The notes under the pieces: generated by a model
Seen by the model: only the letters and a program-made list of their open reading frames with translations
The model's database searches: none
Told to the model about the DNA's origin: nothing
Origin: DATLWR01 sp035576205
GTDB lineage: Bacteria > Pseudomonadota > Zetaproteobacteria > Mariprofundales > Mariprofundaceae
DNA length: 8,194 nt
NCBI GenBank assembly: GCA_035576205.1
Contig: DATLWR010000161.1
Coordinates: forward strand, 1 to 8,194
Reading direction: 5' to 3'
Made by a program: the position numbers and the translations under genes
Shown: positions 7,494 through 8,194 of the stretch, piece by piece
Layout: every line of letters starts with the position of its first letter
How positions within the stretch are numbered: position 1 is the first letter of the stretch

Positions 7494-7523
7494 TCCGGTT
7501 TCCGGGATATCCCGCTGGCCGGA
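7494..7523. terminator. Possible shared hairpin between convergent genes
   Basis: The 40-bp gap between the kinase stop and the DUF924 stop holds a 12-bp palindrome CGGGATATCCCG (7503-7514) flanked by TCCGG (7494-7498) and CCGGA (7519-7523). The nested symmetry between convergent genes suggests a bidirectional terminator, but no U-run follows on either strand, so the call is weak. Confidence 0.35.
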
Positions 7524-7533
7524 GTTCGCTACT

Positions 7534-8094
7534 TCAGAACGATGAACCGGGTTCCTTGAGGAATGCCAGCTCTTCCGGCGTCGAATCGCGCCCCAGTGCC
7601 TCGTTGCGGTGCGGATAGCGGCCGAAGCGGTCGATGATCGCCTTATGCTTCAATTCGAAATCAAGACTGAGCTCCATCCCGGGCTGACTGAACAGGCGCA
7701 CCGCCTCTTCGTGGATACGTGGCAACTCGCTGTGCATGTAGGGAAGACAGAGAAAAGCACGCTGAACCGGTTCCAGATCCCGGTCGACACCCAGTGCCAC
7801 TGCCTCTTGTGCCAAGGTCAGAGCCATATCGTCGGCCGCAAAGGCCTCCGGCCGGTCGCGGTAAAGGTTTCGGGAGAACTGGTCGAGCACGATGATTTCG
7901 GCGAGACGCCCGGCCGCGGTCGACCGCCAGCCGAACAGCTCGCCGCGGACGGCGCGGGCGTGCAGTTCGCCGAAGCGTTTCCGAACCTCGGCATCGAACG
8001 CCGCATCCCTCTGCCACCACTGGCATGGCTCGGTCTCCTCGAACCAGAACCCCAGAACCGCGTCGATCGCGCCACCGATCGACATGTCGCTCAC
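7534..8094 (-). CDS. DUF924 family protein
   Basis: A 186-residue soluble, probably cytoplasmic protein of the DUF924 family, whose biochemical role is not established; the fold is thought to be all-helical. Recognisable marks are VLGFWFEE (13-20), QWWQRD with AAFDAEVRKRFGEL (25-44), the core GRLAEIIVLDQFSRNLYRDRPEAFAADDMAL (62-92), AFLCLPYMHSE (113-123) and the tail DRFGRYPHRNEALGRDST (155-172). Length matches the family. The start is taken as GTG at 8094 because GGAG lies 5 bases upstream and the codon overlaps the stop of the preceding gene in a GTGA junction; an ATG three codons later (8085) is possible but poorly spaced from the GGAG. No signal peptide and no membrane segment. Translational coupling to a PyrK-like gene is noted, but I infer no role from it. 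Confidence 0.9.
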   Translation of the reverse strand: MSDMSIGGAIDAVLGFWFEETEPCQWWQRDAAFDAEVRKRFGELHARAVRGELFGWRSTAAGRLAEIIVLDQFSRNLYRDRPEAFAADDMALTLAQEAVALGVDRDLEPVQRAFLCLPYMHSELPRIHEEAVRLFSQPGMELSLDFELKHKAIIDRFGRYPHRNEALGRDSTPEELAFLKEPGSSF

Positions 8095-8194
8095 CCGAAC
8101 TCCGGCAGCATCCCGGCCGGGAACACCGGCCCGTCAACGCAAACGCGCCGGTAATAGGCCTTGCCGCCCTCGTCGGTCTTCACGACGCAACCGG
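8091..8194 (-). CDS. pyrK: C-terminal end of a PyrK-like iron-sulfur/flavin electron-transfer subunit (partial)
   Basis: The minus-strand frame entering from the right edge encodes 33 residues, GCVVKTDEGGKAYYRRVC followed by VDGPVFPAGMLPEFG and a TGA at 8093-8091. The pattern GC(V/A)VK, then about 15 residues to RVC.DGPVF, is the end of the [2Fe-2S] domain of PyrK, the electron-transfer subunit of NAD-dependent dihydroorotate dehydrogenase. The two cysteines (fragment residues 2 and 18) would be the last two cluster ligands. Related reductase subunits, such as those of sulfhydrogenase or NfnA-type enzymes, share this tail, so PyrK is the likeliest but not the only reading. The stop overlaps the DUF924 GTG. 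If it is PyrK, a class 1B PyrD should lie beyond the right edge. Confidence 0.6.
   Translation of the reverse strand, partial: GCVVKTDEGGKAYYRRVCVDGPVFPAGMLPEFG

Noticed and set aside
7503..7514. CGGGATATCCCG palindrome as an operator
   Set aside because: It lies between the 3' ends of two convergent genes, where a transcription-factor operator is unlikely. A terminator-like role fits better.

Overview
The window looks like chromosomal DNA from a GC-rich (about 60% or more by eye) Gram-negative proteobacterium, most likely a respiring beta- or gammaproteobacterium. The evidence is the gene content: an oligopeptidase A-type M3 peptidase, hemC, an exported NlpC/P60 peptidase, two c-type cytochromes with Sec signal peptides, and a PhoP/PhoQ-like two-component system. 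I cannot name the genus. There are no rRNA or tRNA genes, no CRISPR array, and no transposase or phage gene.

Layout. Positions 1-3925 are all on the minus strand. From right to left they hold an exported NlpC/P60 cell-wall peptidase, hemC (GTG start, strong ribosome binding site, perfect-stem terminator), a structured non-coding spacer of about 290 bp that looks like a dispersed intergenic repeat, an oligopeptidase A gene (prlC), and the first 19 codons of an unidentified gene. Positions 3926-4203 are a divergent regulatory region. Positions 4204-7493 are a compact plus-strand operon. It encodes an SHP-type monoheme cytochrome c (DUF1924), a diheme cytochrome c (DHC), a small exported PepSY protein, an OmpR-family response regulator and a PhoQ-like histidine kinase. 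The last three genes overlap by 1 and 4 bases. Positions 7534-8194 are again minus strand: a DUF924 gene that overlaps, by a GTGA junction, the end of a gene whose last 33 residues match the iron-sulfur tail of PyrK.

How it works together. SHP and DHC are known redox partners. SHP is a periplasmic heme protein that can bind small ligands such as O2 or NO at the heme iron, and DHC feeds it electrons. Here they are co-transcribed with their own presumptive regulators. A direct repeat of the PhoP-box type (two near-identical hexamers, 11-bp period) lies just ahead of a -10-like element upstream of SHP, so the simplest model is autoregulation of the whole operon by its own PhoP-like regulator, with the PepSY protein as a periplasmic modulator of the kinase. 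The membrane cytochrome b that often accompanies SHP and DHC is absent from this operon; the PepSY gene directly follows DHC. This operon and its operator are the most interesting part of the window. The rest is largely housekeeping, apart from the unusual prlC/hemC spacer.
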